Shown here: positions 23,659 through 31,384 of the stretch, piece by piece
Layout of the letters: each line of letters opens with the position of its first letter
Numbering within the stretch: position 1 is the stretch's first letter
The notes under the pieces: generated by a model
The model's input: only the letters and a program-made list of their open reading frames with translations
The model's database searches: none
What the model was told of the DNA's origin: nothing
Position numbers and translations under genes: made by a program
DNA from: Syntrophus aciditrophicus
GTDB lineage: Bacteria; Desulfobacterota; Syntrophia; Syntrophales; UBA8958
Reading direction: 5' to 3'
Length of the DNA stretch: 32,872 nt
Assembly: GCA_020718905.1 (NCBI GenBank)
Contig: DYRD01000023.1
Coordinates: forward strand, 1-32,872

Positions 23659-24969
23659 ATGGATGTACTGGCGTTGAGTCAGATGCAGTTTGCCCTGACG
23701 GCCATGTTTCACTTTCTCTTTGTCCCCCTGACTCTGGGGCTCTCCCTTCTCGTCGCCTATATGGAGAGTCGCTATGTAGTAACGCAGAACGAAATGTATC
23801 TCCGGATGACCCGGTTCTGGGGTAAACTCTTTCTCATCAATTTTGCCCTCGGGATTGTGACGGGGCTGACCCTGGAGTTCCAGTTCGGAATGAACTGGGC
23901 GGAATATTCCAAGTATGTCGGGGACATCTTCGGCGTGCCCCTGGCGATCGAGGAGACGCTGGCCTTCTTTCTCGAATCGACCTTCCTGGGTTTATGGATC
24001 TTCGGCTGGAAGAAGGTATCCCCCCGGATTCACGCCCTGAGCATCTGGATCGTCGCCTTCGCAACAAATATGTCGGCCCTCTGGATTCTGCTGGCCAACG
24101 GCTGGATGCAGAATCCCGTCGGTTACGTCCTCCGCAACAACCGGACCGAGCTTGTCGATTTCGTGGCATTTCTTACCAACGGTTACGGCTGGCTGAAGTT
24201 CTTCCATCCTATCCTCGCGGGATACGTAGTGGCCGCCTTTTTCGTCATGGGTATTGCAGCCTGGCATCTCCTCCGGAAGAGCCAGCCGGAGTTTTTCAAG
24301 AAATCTTTTCAGATGGCGGCGATGTTCGGTCTGGCCAGTTCCCTGCTCATCGTCCTGGTTGGCGATTTTCACGGGGCCGAGGTCGGCAAGGTCCAACCGG
24401 CGAAACTTGCCGCCATGGAGTCCCTCTGGGAGACCCAGCGGGGGGTGCCCTACTATTTGTTTCTTGTCCCCGATCCGAAAAATGAACGCAACGCCGTGGA
24501 GCTATTCGGCATCCCCAAGATGGTAAGCTTTCTGGCCTACAAGGATTTGAACGCCGAAGTGAAGGGTCTTAAGGCCTTTCCCAAGGATCAGCGTCCCCCC
24601 GTCTTGGAAACCTTCCTGGGCTTTCGCTTCATGGTGGGTCTGGGCGGCCTGTTCATCTTGCTGAGTTCCCTTGCAGTTTTCCTGTCCTGGCAGGATCGGC
24701 TGGAGCATTATCCCCTCTTTCTCAAAATAATGCTCTTTGCCATTCCTCTGCCCTATCTGGCCGGTGAATTAGGGTGGATAGTGGCGGAGGTGGGGCGGCA
24801 GCCCTGGATCGTCTATGGAGTCCTGAAGACATCCGATGCCGTTTCCCGGAGTGTTTCCGTAACCCAGGTGACTGTTTCCCTGGTCGGCTTTACCCTTTTA
24901 TATAGTTTCCTGGGGCTTATCGATATGTATCTCCTGGCAAAATACGCCAAGAAGGGACCGGAGGTTTAA
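23659..24969 (+). CDS. cydA: cytochrome bd quinol oxidase subunit I
   Basis: Membrane subunit that oxidises quinol and reduces oxygen with hemes b558, b595 and d. The 436-residue protein starts QMQFALTAMFHFLFVPLTLG, with His18 at the position of the high-spin heme ligand. IEETLAFFLESTFLGLW holds the conserved acidic residues of the proton path, FFHPILAGYV contains the second heme His (183), and GWIVAEVGRQPW is the signature near the end. The Q-loop is of the short type. The ribosome binding site AGGAGG is strong. In a likely anaerobe it would serve oxygen scavenging. The gene is intact, but its partner cydB, one base downstream, is not. Confidence 0.95.
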   Translation: MDVLALSQMQFALTAMFHFLFVPLTLGLSLLVAYMESRYVVTQNEMYLRMTRFWGKLFLINFALGIVTGLTLEFQFGMNWAEYSKYVGDIFGVPLAIEETLAFFLESTFLGLWIFGWKKVSPRIHALSIWIVAFATNMSALWILLANGWMQNPVGYVLRNNRTELVDFVAFLTNGYGWLKFFHPILAGYVVAAFFVMGIAAWHLLRKSQPEFFKKSFQMAAMFGLASSLLIVLVGDFHGAEVGKVQPAKLAAMESLWETQRGVPYYLFLVPDPKNERNAVELFGIPKMVSFLAYKDLNAEVKGLKAFPKDQRPPVLETFLGFRFMVGLGGLFILLSSLAVFLSWQDRLEHYPLFLKIMLFAIPLPYLAGELGWIVAEVGRQPWIVYGVLKTSDAVSRSVSVTQVTVSLVGFTLLYSFLGLIDMYLLAKYAKKGPEV

Positions 24970-24970
24970 C

Positions 24971-25846
24971 ATGCTGGATTATCAAACGATATGGTTTGCC
25001 CTCTGGGGGGTGTTATGGGCCGTATATTTTATGACCGACGGCTTCGACCTCGGAATAGGCATCCTCTATCCGTTTCTGAGCAAGGACGAGGAGGAGAAAC
25101 GGATGATGATCAACAGCATCGGTCCCGTATGGGACGGCAACGAAGTGTGGCTCGTGACGGCCGGAGGCGCTACCTTTGCCGCCTTTCCCGTGGCTTATGC
25201 CCTGATCCTGCGGGTGGTAGCCTTTGAATTCCGGGCTAAAGGCGCTTCGGAAGGCTGGCGACAGGGTTGGGATCTGGCCATCTTTTGCGGGAGCCTGATC
25301 CCGACATTGCTGTTCGGGGTGGCCTTCGGCAACTTTTTCCAGGGCCTCCCCATGGACAACCTCGGGTATCATGGCTCCCTCTTGGGGCTCCTCAACCCCT
25401 ACGGCCTGATGACCGGGTGACTGTTTCTTGCCATGTTTATCTGCCACGGGGCCCTTTATCTGGCCATCAGAACGGGGGAGGACCTGGGGCGGCGAGCGGA
25501 GCGTTTTGCCGTCAAGGCATGGGTTGTACTGGTTCTGGTGGCAGCGCTGTTTTTTGTGAACACGGCCTTTGCGACCGGGTTATATGCCAATTATATGAAG
25601 TATGTTATTTGGTTATCAATTCCGGCCCTGGCGGTTGCCTCCCTCATGGGGATCGGCGTTTTTGCCATAAAAAACCAGTATGAGCGGGCCTTTATTGCTT
25701 CCTGCCTTACTATTGTTCTCGTGGTTATGACGGGGGTGGCCCTGCTTTTCGTGCCCTTGGTCATGGCCTATCAGCTCTGGGTATACTGGGTCTTCCGGCG
25801 TCCGGTGACGAAGGAGGATGTTCTGGGGAACAAGGACGCTTACTAA
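24971..25846 (+). pseudogene. cydB: damaged cytochrome bd subunit II (cydB)
   Basis: The reading frame is recognisable throughout (FMTDGFDLGIGILYPFL, INSIGPVWDGNEVWLVTAGGATFAAFP, SLLGLLNPYGL, FRRPVTKEDVLG), but it has three lesions. An in-frame TGA at 25418-25420 follows GLMTG and replaces a hydrophobic residue of a membrane helix. About 16 residues are missing between AFPVAYA and LILRVVAFEFR, where other CydB proteins have a membrane helix. About 35 residues are missing between CLTIVLV and VMTGVALLFVP, removing part of a helix and a periplasmic loop. The total is 291 codons against about 340-380 in typical CydB. The deletions keep the frame. Unless this is a misassembly, subunit II is non-functional. 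Confidence 0.78.
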
Positions 25847-25854
25847 GCCGGGGA

Positions 25855-26616
25855 TTATCTGGTGGAGCCGGTATCGGCTTTCTTCTTGTTTGCTGCGGCC
25901 TTCTGTTCTTCTATGTCCTTCTTTACCTTTTCCTTGAATATAAGCTTCTGGGTCTCGTCGATGTATGCTTTGACCTTATAGTCGAGTCCAAGATTGGGAT
26001 AGTTTTTGACGATGGTCTGAAAACGCTTCAGGGCAGACGGGAATTTGCCCTGCTTGAAGTAGAACTCGCCGACATAGAATTCCTGCTCTGCCATATTTTT
26101 TCGGCATTCCCTGAGTTTCTGCTCCGCCAGGAAGGCGAATTTACTGCTCGGGTAGCGGGCCATGAGACGCTCGAATTCCCGGGCCGCCTTGACGGTTTCC
26201 AGCTGATCCCGGTCGATGCTGCCCATCTGCTTGTAGTGGCACATGCCGAGCTGATACATGGCATAGGGGATGTTTTCGTTGGTCGGGTGGAGGCTCACAA
26301 AATCCGTATAGGCAAGCTCGGCTTCCGCATATTCCTCCTCAGAGAAATGGGAATCCCCGATGCCGAGCTCGGCCTGGAGAGCCAGGGGATGGAGAGGATT
26401 TTCTTCCTTGACACGGACAAAGTATTCAATCGCCCGCTTGTAGCGGCCATCCTGATAAGCCGCCACGCCCGCCTGATACATGGCCTCCGGTGTGCTTTTG
26501 GCCATCTGCTGGCGCGACCAGAGATCTTTCCACCAGGCGCATCCGGACGCGGTCATGACAAAGACGATTAAAAAGGTAATGATGAAACTTCTACGGATAG
26601 TCAAGTCCTTGATCAT
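25855..26616 (-). CDS. bamD: outer membrane assembly lipoprotein BamD
   Basis: Lipoprotein of the BAM complex that helps insert beta-barrel proteins into the outer membrane. The signal peptide ends in the lipobox TASGC with Cys26 as the lipidation site. The rest is made of TPR repeats (AMYQAGVAAYQDGRYKRAIEYF, ALQAELGIGDSHFSEEEYAEAELAY, YAMYQLGMCHY, YVGEFYFKQGKFPSALKRF), as in BamD/ComL. At 253 residues the length is right. The C-terminal tail is Lys rich. The ATG overlaps the trxA stop by four bases (ATGA), so translation is probably coupled. It converges on cydB with only 8 bases between them. Confidence 0.9.
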   Translation of the reverse strand: MIKDLTIRRSFIITFLIVFVMTASGCAWWKDLWSRQQMAKSTPEAMYQAGVAAYQDGRYKRAIEYFVRVKEENPLHPLALQAELGIGDSHFSEEEYAEAELAYTDFVSLHPTNENIPYAMYQLGMCHYKQMGSIDRDQLETVKAAREFERLMARYPSSKFAFLAEQKLRECRKNMAEQEFYVGEFYFKQGKFPSALKRFQTIVKNYPNLGLDYKVKAYIDETQKLIFKEKVKKDIEEQKAAANKKKADTGSTR

Positions 26617-26942
26617 AGTCCTTTCTTCGCAAAATCTTCCAGTTTGTCCTTGGGGACGAGACCAACCAGGGTATCCAGCAACTTGCCGTCCTTAAACAGC
26701 ATAAGCGTCGGAATGCTGCGGACGCCGAGTTTTTGGGCCGTTAAAGGACTGTCGTCGATATTGAGCTTGGCGACCTTGATGTGGCCCTTATAGGTTGCTG
26801 CCAGCTCCTCGACCATCGGGCTGAGGGCTCGGCAGGGTCCGCACCAGGGAGCCCAGAAATCAACAATGGACGGTTTATCCGATTTCAGTACCTCCTGCTC
26901 GAAGTTTTCATCCGACACGTGAATCATGGCTTCTTCTCCCAT
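26613..26942 (-). CDS. trxA: thioredoxin
   Basis: A 109-residue cytoplasmic thioredoxin with the classical active site WAPWCGPC (Cys34, Cys37), the cis-Pro loop RSIPTLMLFKDG and a final helix KDKLEDFAKKGL. It reduces protein disulfides and could supply electrons to the CcdA-like transporter elsewhere in the window. I choose the ATG at 26942, with AAGGAG 8 bases upstream, over the ORF track start at 26981. It is the first gene of a two-gene unit with bamD, an unusual pairing. Confidence 0.93.
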   Translation of the reverse strand: MGEEAMIHVSDENFEQEVLKSDKPSIVDFWAPWCGPCRALSPMVEELAATYKGHIKVAKLNIDDSPLTAQKLGVRSIPTLMLFKDGKLLDTLVGLVPKDKLEDFAKKGL

Positions 26943-26978
26943 AAACAAAACTCCTTCCGTTACCCTCTCGTTGCATTT

Positions 26979-27007
26979 CAAGTATGATACATTAAGAAAT
27001 ATGTCAA
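26979..27007 (-). promoter_or_regulatory. candidate promoter of trxA-bamD
   Basis: Minus strand TTGACA (27007-27002), 17-base spacer, TACTTG (26984-26979); CATACT at a 15-base spacing is the alternative -10. Confidence 0.45.
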
Positions 27008-27051
27008 ATTCATTTTTTTTGCAAGGTAGTTAAAAATGATGATTGTGAGTT

Positions 27052-27080
27052 TTGACTCTTGGGATTGAATCTGCTATAGG
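27052..27080 (+). promoter_or_regulatory. candidate promoter of the phosphorylase-adenosyltransferase operon
   Basis: TTGACT (27052-27057), 17-base spacer, TATAGG (27075-27080). It is divergent from the trxA promoter and lies 36 bases before the TTG start. Confidence 0.5.
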
Positions 27081-27116
27081 TCATGGCGCTCATCGAGCCT
27101 ATGAGGGGGGACATCT

Positions 27117-27830
27117 TTGGAACGATTAGGGATAATTTCGGGGACCATTGCCCTGCGGGAAAGGGGGCTGCTCCCTGCTCCCGAAGAAAAATGGATAGAA
27201 ACGGAGTTCGGCAGCGCCCTCGTTCTGGTTGCCGCAAATATTGCCTTTCTTCCCCGCCACGGCGGGGACCCGAAGAGGCATATCCTGCCTCACCTCATCA
27301 ACCACCCTGCCAATATGATGGCCTTGAAAAGCCTCGGTGTCCGGGAGGTAATCGGTATCAATTCCACCGGTTCCCTGAGGTTGAAACACAAACCCGGCAC
27401 CCTCTTAGTTCCCGATGATTTCATCATGCTCAATCCCGGTCCGACGGTCTTTTCTTCGCGACCGATGCACATCACTCCCACCCTCAGCCAGGAGGTCCGG
27501 GAAAGGTGGCTAGACGCCGCCCATGCATGTGTCATTGATGTCGTAAATGGTGGTATTTACTGGCAAACTACTGGCCCGCGCTTTGAAACGAAGGCGGAAA
27601 TAATGCTCATGTCCCAGGCGGCCGATCTGGCGGGGATGACCATGGCCAGCGAAGCTATCGTCGCCCGGGAACTCGATATGGGCTATGGGTCGTTATGTTC
27701 CGTGGATAACTATGCCCATGGACTGGAAGATCAAGAACTGACAATGGAAAAAATCCGCTGGCGTGCCCGCAGGAACGCCGAAGCCATTGTCCAGATTGTG
27801 AAGAGTTACATAGAAAGGAGGGGGAGATGA
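27117..27830 (+). CDS. MTA phosphorylase-like purine nucleoside phosphorylase
   Basis: A 237-residue nucleoside phosphorylase of the MTAP/PNP-II family, which cleaves 5'-methylthioadenosine or related purine nucleosides with phosphate. Visible signatures are GIISGT at the N-terminus, NIAFLPRHG, HLINHPANMMALKSLGV, INSTGSLRLKHKPG, DDFIML, TTGPRFETKAEI and AADLAGMTMASEAIVARE. The exact substrate (methylthioadenosine, 5'-deoxyadenosine, inosine) cannot be told apart by eye. The start is TTG with a G-rich ribosome binding site. The stop overlaps the following gene by four bases (ATGA), so the two proteins are made together. Confidence 0.82.
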   Translation: MERLGIISGTIALRERGLLPAPEEKWIETEFGSALVLVAANIAFLPRHGGDPKRHILPHLINHPANMMALKSLGVREVIGINSTGSLRLKHKPGTLLVPDDFIMLNPGPTVFSSRPMHITPTLSQEVRERWLDAAHACVIDVVNGGIYWQTTGPRFETKAEIMLMSQAADLAGMTMASEAIVARELDMGYGSLCSVDNYAHGLEDQELTMEKIRWRARRNAEAIVQIVKSYIERRGR

Positions 27831-28342
27831 AGTTCTCGAAAAAGGGGGACGGAGGAGAGACCAGCCTCCTCGGTGGGCAGCGGGTTCCAAAATTCGATCT
27901 CAGGCCGGATACTTATGGCGTTCTGGATGAGGCCAGTTCCGCCCTCGGAGTGGTTCGGGCCATGGCAAAAGAGCTGCGAATCAAGGATATTGTCTTCAGT
28001 GTTCAGAAAGATCTGCTTACCATGGGAGCGGAACTCTCAAGCCTGTCCGAAGATATCCCCAAACTCGGTATCCGTATCGGCGCCGGGGATGGGCAACGCA
28101 TCGAAGAACTCATCGATGAACTCCAGAAAAACGTCAAACTCAAAAACGAATTTATCTATCCCGGGGAGACGGTCTTATCTGCCCATATCGATGTGGCCCG
28201 GACGATTATCCGGCGGGCGGAAAGAAACGCCGCGAAGCTGAAGCAGGAGGGACTTGTCAATAACCCCGATATTCACCAGTATTTGAATCGCCTGGCGGAC
28301 ATGCTTTTTGTGTTGGCCCGTTATGAGGAGCAGAACGGTTGA
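27827..28342 (+). CDS. PduO-type ATP:cob(I)alamin adenosyltransferase
   Basis: Transfers the adenosyl group of ATP to reduced cobalamin, giving coenzyme B12 and triphosphate. The 171 residues show the PduO pattern: KKGDGGETSLLGGQRVPK (ATP-binding N-terminus), YGVLDEASSALG, then RRAERNA and YLNRLADMLFVLARYEE. No membrane segment is present. It is translationally coupled to the phosphorylase upstream, suggesting a link between corrinoid adenosylation and adenine nucleoside salvage. A hairpin directly at its stop may terminate the operon. Confidence 0.93.
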   Translation: MKFSKKGDGGETSLLGGQRVPKFDLRPDTYGVLDEASSALGVVRAMAKELRIKDIVFSVQKDLLTMGAELSSLSEDIPKLGIRIGAGDGQRIEELIDELQKNVKLKNEFIYPGETVLSAHIDVARTIIRRAERNAAKLKQEGLVNNPDIHQYLNRLADMLFVLARYEEQNG

Positions 28343-28378
28343 AAATCAAAAGGCCCCGAGCTGGCAGGGTTTGATTTT
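28342..28378 (+). terminator. convergent terminator overlapping two gene ends
   Basis: AAAATCAAA (28342-28350) pairs with TTTGATTTT (28370-28378), with a CCC/GGG inner stem. The A and T arms would give a U tract in both directions. It overlaps the last codons of the minus-strand repeat protein and follows the adenosyltransferase stop. Confidence 0.4.
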
Positions 28379-28780
28379 TATCTTCATGGCTTCGCAGGCT
28401 GCGGCTGCGGCCATCCGGGGGATGCCGAGGGATGCGGCGATAGCCCAGGCCGCCGCACAGGGGAGCCGCTCATTGTTTAGATTACTGCTAATGGCGGCTG
28501 TCAGCTCCGCAGAGACGCTGGCTGCCGGTTCAACGGCCTTGCTCGTCGGGTTGTAACCGAAGAGGCCCAACTGGCATTTCCCGATGCGAATTTCCAGAAG
28601 ATCAAGGTTTGTTCCCACTTCTGCCAGCGTGGTCCGGGTATCCCGGGCGATTGATTCGGCGTGGGCGCAGCTCAATTCGTCGTTTTTGAGTTTTTCTTTG
28701 ATTGCTGCCACAATCGCGGCGGAGGTCCGGTGATCCGGAGCATGCTTCGTCTTGTATTCACCAGCTTGTTTTCTTGTCAT
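28346..28780 (-). CDS. unknown protein made of two 70-residue repeats (CQLGxF)
   Basis: I cannot assign a function. The 144-residue protein is two tandem copies of one unit without gaps: residues 20-75 and 90-144, offset by exactly 70. Each unit has an N-terminal helix (SAAIVAAIKEKL / SAELTAAISSNL), a Cys after a short turn (ELSCAHA / RLPCAAA, Cys38 and Cys108), a second helix, and the end IRIGKCQLGLFG / IKIKPCQLGAF (Cys69 and Cys139). The helix-turn-helix-like layout and paired Cys suggest DNA or metal binding, but that is speculation. It is the third gene of a paaK-ACT unit, 38 bases behind the ACT gene, with AAGGGGA as ribosome binding site. Confidence 0.7.
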   Translation of the reverse strand: MTRKQAGEYKTKHAPDHRTSAAIVAAIKEKLKNDELSCAHAESIARDTRTTLAEVGTNLDLLEIRIGKCQLGLFGYNPTSKAVEPAASVSAELTAAISSNLNNERLPCAAAWAIAASLGIPRMAAAAACEAMKIKIKPCQLGAF

Positions 28781-28818
28781 AGAGAGGTCCCCTTTTCATA
28801 TTTCATAAAGTGGAAAGG

Positions 28819-29250
28819 CTAAACCGCCGCTAACGCTGCTGCGTCAAGGGTCTTGAATCCCGCCTTCTCGATGATCCGCTCGGCCTTCTCCAGCTGATCC
28901 ACATCCACAACAAACACGGCGCTGACGCGGTTTTCCAGGACAAAGCCGTAGGCGTTGTTGACGTTGACGTTTTCCTTAGTCAGCAGTTGCGCCAACCTGT
29001 CGAGTCCTCCCGGCTGATCATCCAGCAGGACGGCCAGGACATTCCGGATTTTTACGAGCATTCCGGTCCTGGTCAGGGCGGCCTGGGCCCGCTCGGGGTC
29101 ATCGACGAGGAGATTTATGACCCCGAAGGTATCGGAGATGGAAATAGTCGTGGCCCGAATATTAACATTTTCTTTTGCCAGCACACTGGTTACAGCGGCG
29201 ATCTTCCCGGGTTTGTTTTCCGAAAAAATAGAAAGCTGACTTGCGATCAT
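28819..29250 (-). CDS. tandem ACT-domain protein
   Basis: A 143-residue protein of two ACT domains: 1-70 (LSIFSENKPGKIAAVTSVLAKENVNIRA) and 71-143 (NVLAVLLDDQPGGLDRLAQLL, NVNVNNAYGFV). ACT domains bind small ligands, usually amino acids, and regulate enzymes. Stand-alone tandem ACT proteins next to phenylacetate-CoA ligases are common, so it probably senses or regulates aromatic acid or amino acid catabolism. An AAGGAGG with 9-base spacing precedes the ATG, and the gene follows paaK after 25 bases. Confidence 0.88.
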   Translation of the reverse strand: MIASQLSIFSENKPGKIAAVTSVLAKENVNIRATTISISDTFGVINLLVDDPERAQAALTRTGMLVKIRNVLAVLLDDQPGGLDRLAQLLTKENVNVNNAYGFVLENRVSAVFVVDVDQLEKAERIIEKAGFKTLDAAALAAV

Positions 29251-29275
29251 GGGTTTTTTCCTCCTTCATATGGTT

Positions 29276-30571
29276 TTAATCTTTCCGGTTGTCGATGACC
29301 CTTTGCGCCTTTCCCTCCGACTGGGGCAGGCTGTCGGGTTCCACCAGATCTACCTTGGGAGTGATGAGGATATCACTTTTGAGTCCCTCGGAAATTTTAC
29401 GTCTCAACTGCTCGAGATGTTTCAGGTCCCCCTGGAAGAACTGTCTTTCGACCTCCACTTTGACCGTCATCTGATCGTTGTAGTCTTCCCGGTCCAGAAT
29501 GATGAGGAAGTTCTTCCCGACGCGGGGAATTTCCATGAGTTTCTTTTCGATCTGGATCGGGAAGATATTGACTCCCTTGAGGATCAGCATGTCGTCCGTT
29601 CGTCCCTTGATACGCTCAATACGGCGATGGGTGCGTCCGCAGGGGCAGGTCCCCGGGATAATGCGGGTAAGATCTTTCGTACGGTACCGGATAATCGGCA
29701 TCCCTTCTCTGACGAGGGTCGTGAGGACGAGTTCTCCTTCCGCTCCGTCCGGTAATGGTTGCAAGGTAGCGGGATCAAGAATCTCCACGAGAAAGTTGTC
29801 CTCCCAGATGTGAAGACCGTTCTGGAAGGGACATTCAAAGGCGACGCCGGGACCGTTCATCTCCGAGAGGCCGTAGGAATTGAAGGCCTTGAATCCGTAG
29901 ATAGCCTCGATTTTCTGACGCATTTTCTCCGAATGGGGCTCGGCGCCGATATAGGCGATGCGGATATGGGTGTCCTGCGGATCCATGTCGAGCTCCTCGA
30001 AAACCGTGGAAAGGTGGAGGGCGTAACTGGGAATGATGTGTATGACCGTCGTCTCGAAATCTTTGAGGAGCTGGATTTGACGTTTACTGTTGCCGGCCCC
30101 GGCGGGGATGATCAGGGCCCCGATTTTTTCCGCGCCGTAGTGGAAGCCCAACCCCCCGGTGAAGAGGCCGTAGGTCATCATGATCTGAAAGACGTCCCTT
30201 TTGCGCATACCCGTCATATACATGCACCGGGACAAGAGGTTGGTCCAGGAGTCGATATCGCTTTGGGTATGGAAGATGACCGTCGCCCGGCCCGTTGTTC
30301 CCGATGAGGAATGCATCCGCACCAGCTCGTCTTTGGATGTCGCCAGAAAACCGTATGGCCAGTGTTCCCGCAGGTCATCCTTGGTTGTGGGGGGGATTTT
30401 GCCAAGGTCGGCAAGAGCAAGGACGTCTTCCGCCTTCAGGCCGATCTCTTTGAAAAGATTGTTATAATAGAAAGAATTAGCCGCCTGTCCGATCGTTTTT
30501 TGCAGACGTTCCAACTGCAGGGCAGCCAGGTCTTCCCGGTTCATGGTTTCAATATCTTTTTCCCAGTACAT
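29276..30571 (-). CDS. paaK: phenylacetate-CoA ligase family enzyme
   Basis: AMP-forming ligase that activates phenylacetate or a related aryl acid with ATP and CoA. The 431-residue protein has the nucleotide loop HSSSGTTGRATV, the adenine-binding FNSYGLSEMNGPG, IRYRTKDLTRI, the CPCGRTHRRIERIKGRTDDMLILKGVNIFP hinge region and a C-terminal small domain. The Cys pair CPCG is typical of PaaK. I place the start at the ATG at 30571, with GGAGG 5 bases upstream; the ORF track extends 39 codons further into a sequence unlike the family. In anaerobes such enzymes work on phenylalanine or aromatic acid degradation, often with indolepyruvate oxidoreductase, which is not in the window. Confidence 0.9.
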   Translation of the reverse strand: MYWEKDIETMNREDLAALQLERLQKTIGQAANSFYYNNLFKEIGLKAEDVLALADLGKIPPTTKDDLREHWPYGFLATSKDELVRMHSSSGTTGRATVIFHTQSDIDSWTNLLSRCMYMTGMRKRDVFQIMMTYGLFTGGLGFHYGAEKIGALIIPAGAGNSKRQIQLLKDFETTVIHIIPSYALHLSTVFEELDMDPQDTHIRIAYIGAEPHSEKMRQKIEAIYGFKAFNSYGLSEMNGPGVAFECPFQNGLHIWEDNFLVEILDPATLQPLPDGAEGELVLTTLVREGMPIIRYRTKDLTRIIPGTCPCGRTHRRIERIKGRTDDMLILKGVNIFPIQIEKKLMEIPRVGKNFLIILDREDYNDQMTVKVEVERQFFQGDLKHLEQLRRKISEGLKSDILITPKVDLVEPDSLPQSEGKAQRVIDNRKD

Positions 30572-30752
30572 CCCTTCCTCCGTGTCGCGTCCGGCCACCG
30601 GTATCCACTGCCATGGACCATTCCGGGATGGACGCAAATATTCGCTACTACCGACCCGTTTAGTATCCTTTGTCCGCCTTTTTATCAAGGAAAATCGCCA
30701 TCCCGGTTCATCATCCTTGGACTAAATAATAATTTATGCTAAGGCAGCCCAT

Positions 30753-31322
30753 ATGAAGACGGGGATTATCCTGACAGGCGGCAAGAATACGCGGATGGGA
30801 ACCAACAAGGCCTTCCTCACCGTGGGGGGAGAACGGCTTATAGACAGAACTGTGCGTATTTACAGGGATGTATTCGACGAAATCATTCTGGTGACAAATG
30901 AACCCCACCGGTATTACGATATCGACGTCACCCTGGTCACCGATCTTGTCAAAGGCAAGGGACCCCTGATGGGGATCTATACGGGGCTCTTTTATGCCGT
31001 TTCCGATCCGGTATTCTTCGCCGCCTGCGATCTGCCCTTCCTGAACGGCGAATTTATCCGTTATCTCCTGGCGCGATCGCGAGACGCCGACATCACTGTC
31101 CCCGAAACAACGGACGGTTTCCAGCCCCTCCATGCCGTCTATTCAAAAGGTTGCATGGGACCCATCCAGCGGCTGCTCATGCAGGATAAACTCAAAGTCA
31201 CCGGTTTCTACAAAGGCATGAAATTAAAGGTCGTCGGACCGGATGACCTCCGGCGCTTCGACCCGGACGGCCGGATGTTTCTCAACGTCAATACCCCCGA
31301 AGAATACGCAAAAATACGTTAG
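30753..31322 (+). CDS. mobA: molybdenum cofactor guanylyltransferase MobA-like
   Basis: Transfers GMP from GTP to molybdopterin to form the guanine dinucleotide cofactor of formate dehydrogenases and DMSO-reductase-type enzymes. The N-terminus ILTGGKNTRMGTNKAFL is the nucleotidyltransferase signature (LxGGxSxRMGxxK), GPLMGIYTGL binds the nucleotide, and ACDLPFL holds the metal-binding Asp. The C-terminus FLNVNTPEEY is typical of MobA. The 189-residue length is usual. No molybdoenzyme is encoded nearby. Confidence 0.9.
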   Translation: MKTGIILTGGKNTRMGTNKAFLTVGGERLIDRTVRIYRDVFDEIILVTNEPHRYYDIDVTLVTDLVKGKGPLMGIYTGLFYAVSDPVFFAACDLPFLNGEFIRYLLARSRDADITVPETTDGFQPLHAVYSKGCMGPIQRLLMQDKLKVTGFYKGMKLKVVGPDDLRRFDPDGRMFLNVNTPEEYAKIR

Positions 31323-31384
31323 ACTTTACCCGGCTACTATGTTAAAGAGCCCCGCATTATTGTAGAATAAGGAGGACTTTGTAA

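Noticed and set aside
25418-25420. TGA in cydB read as selenocysteine
   Set aside because: CydB is not a selenoprotein family, the position is a hydrophobic membrane residue, no convincing SECIS-like hairpin follows, and two deletions accompany it.
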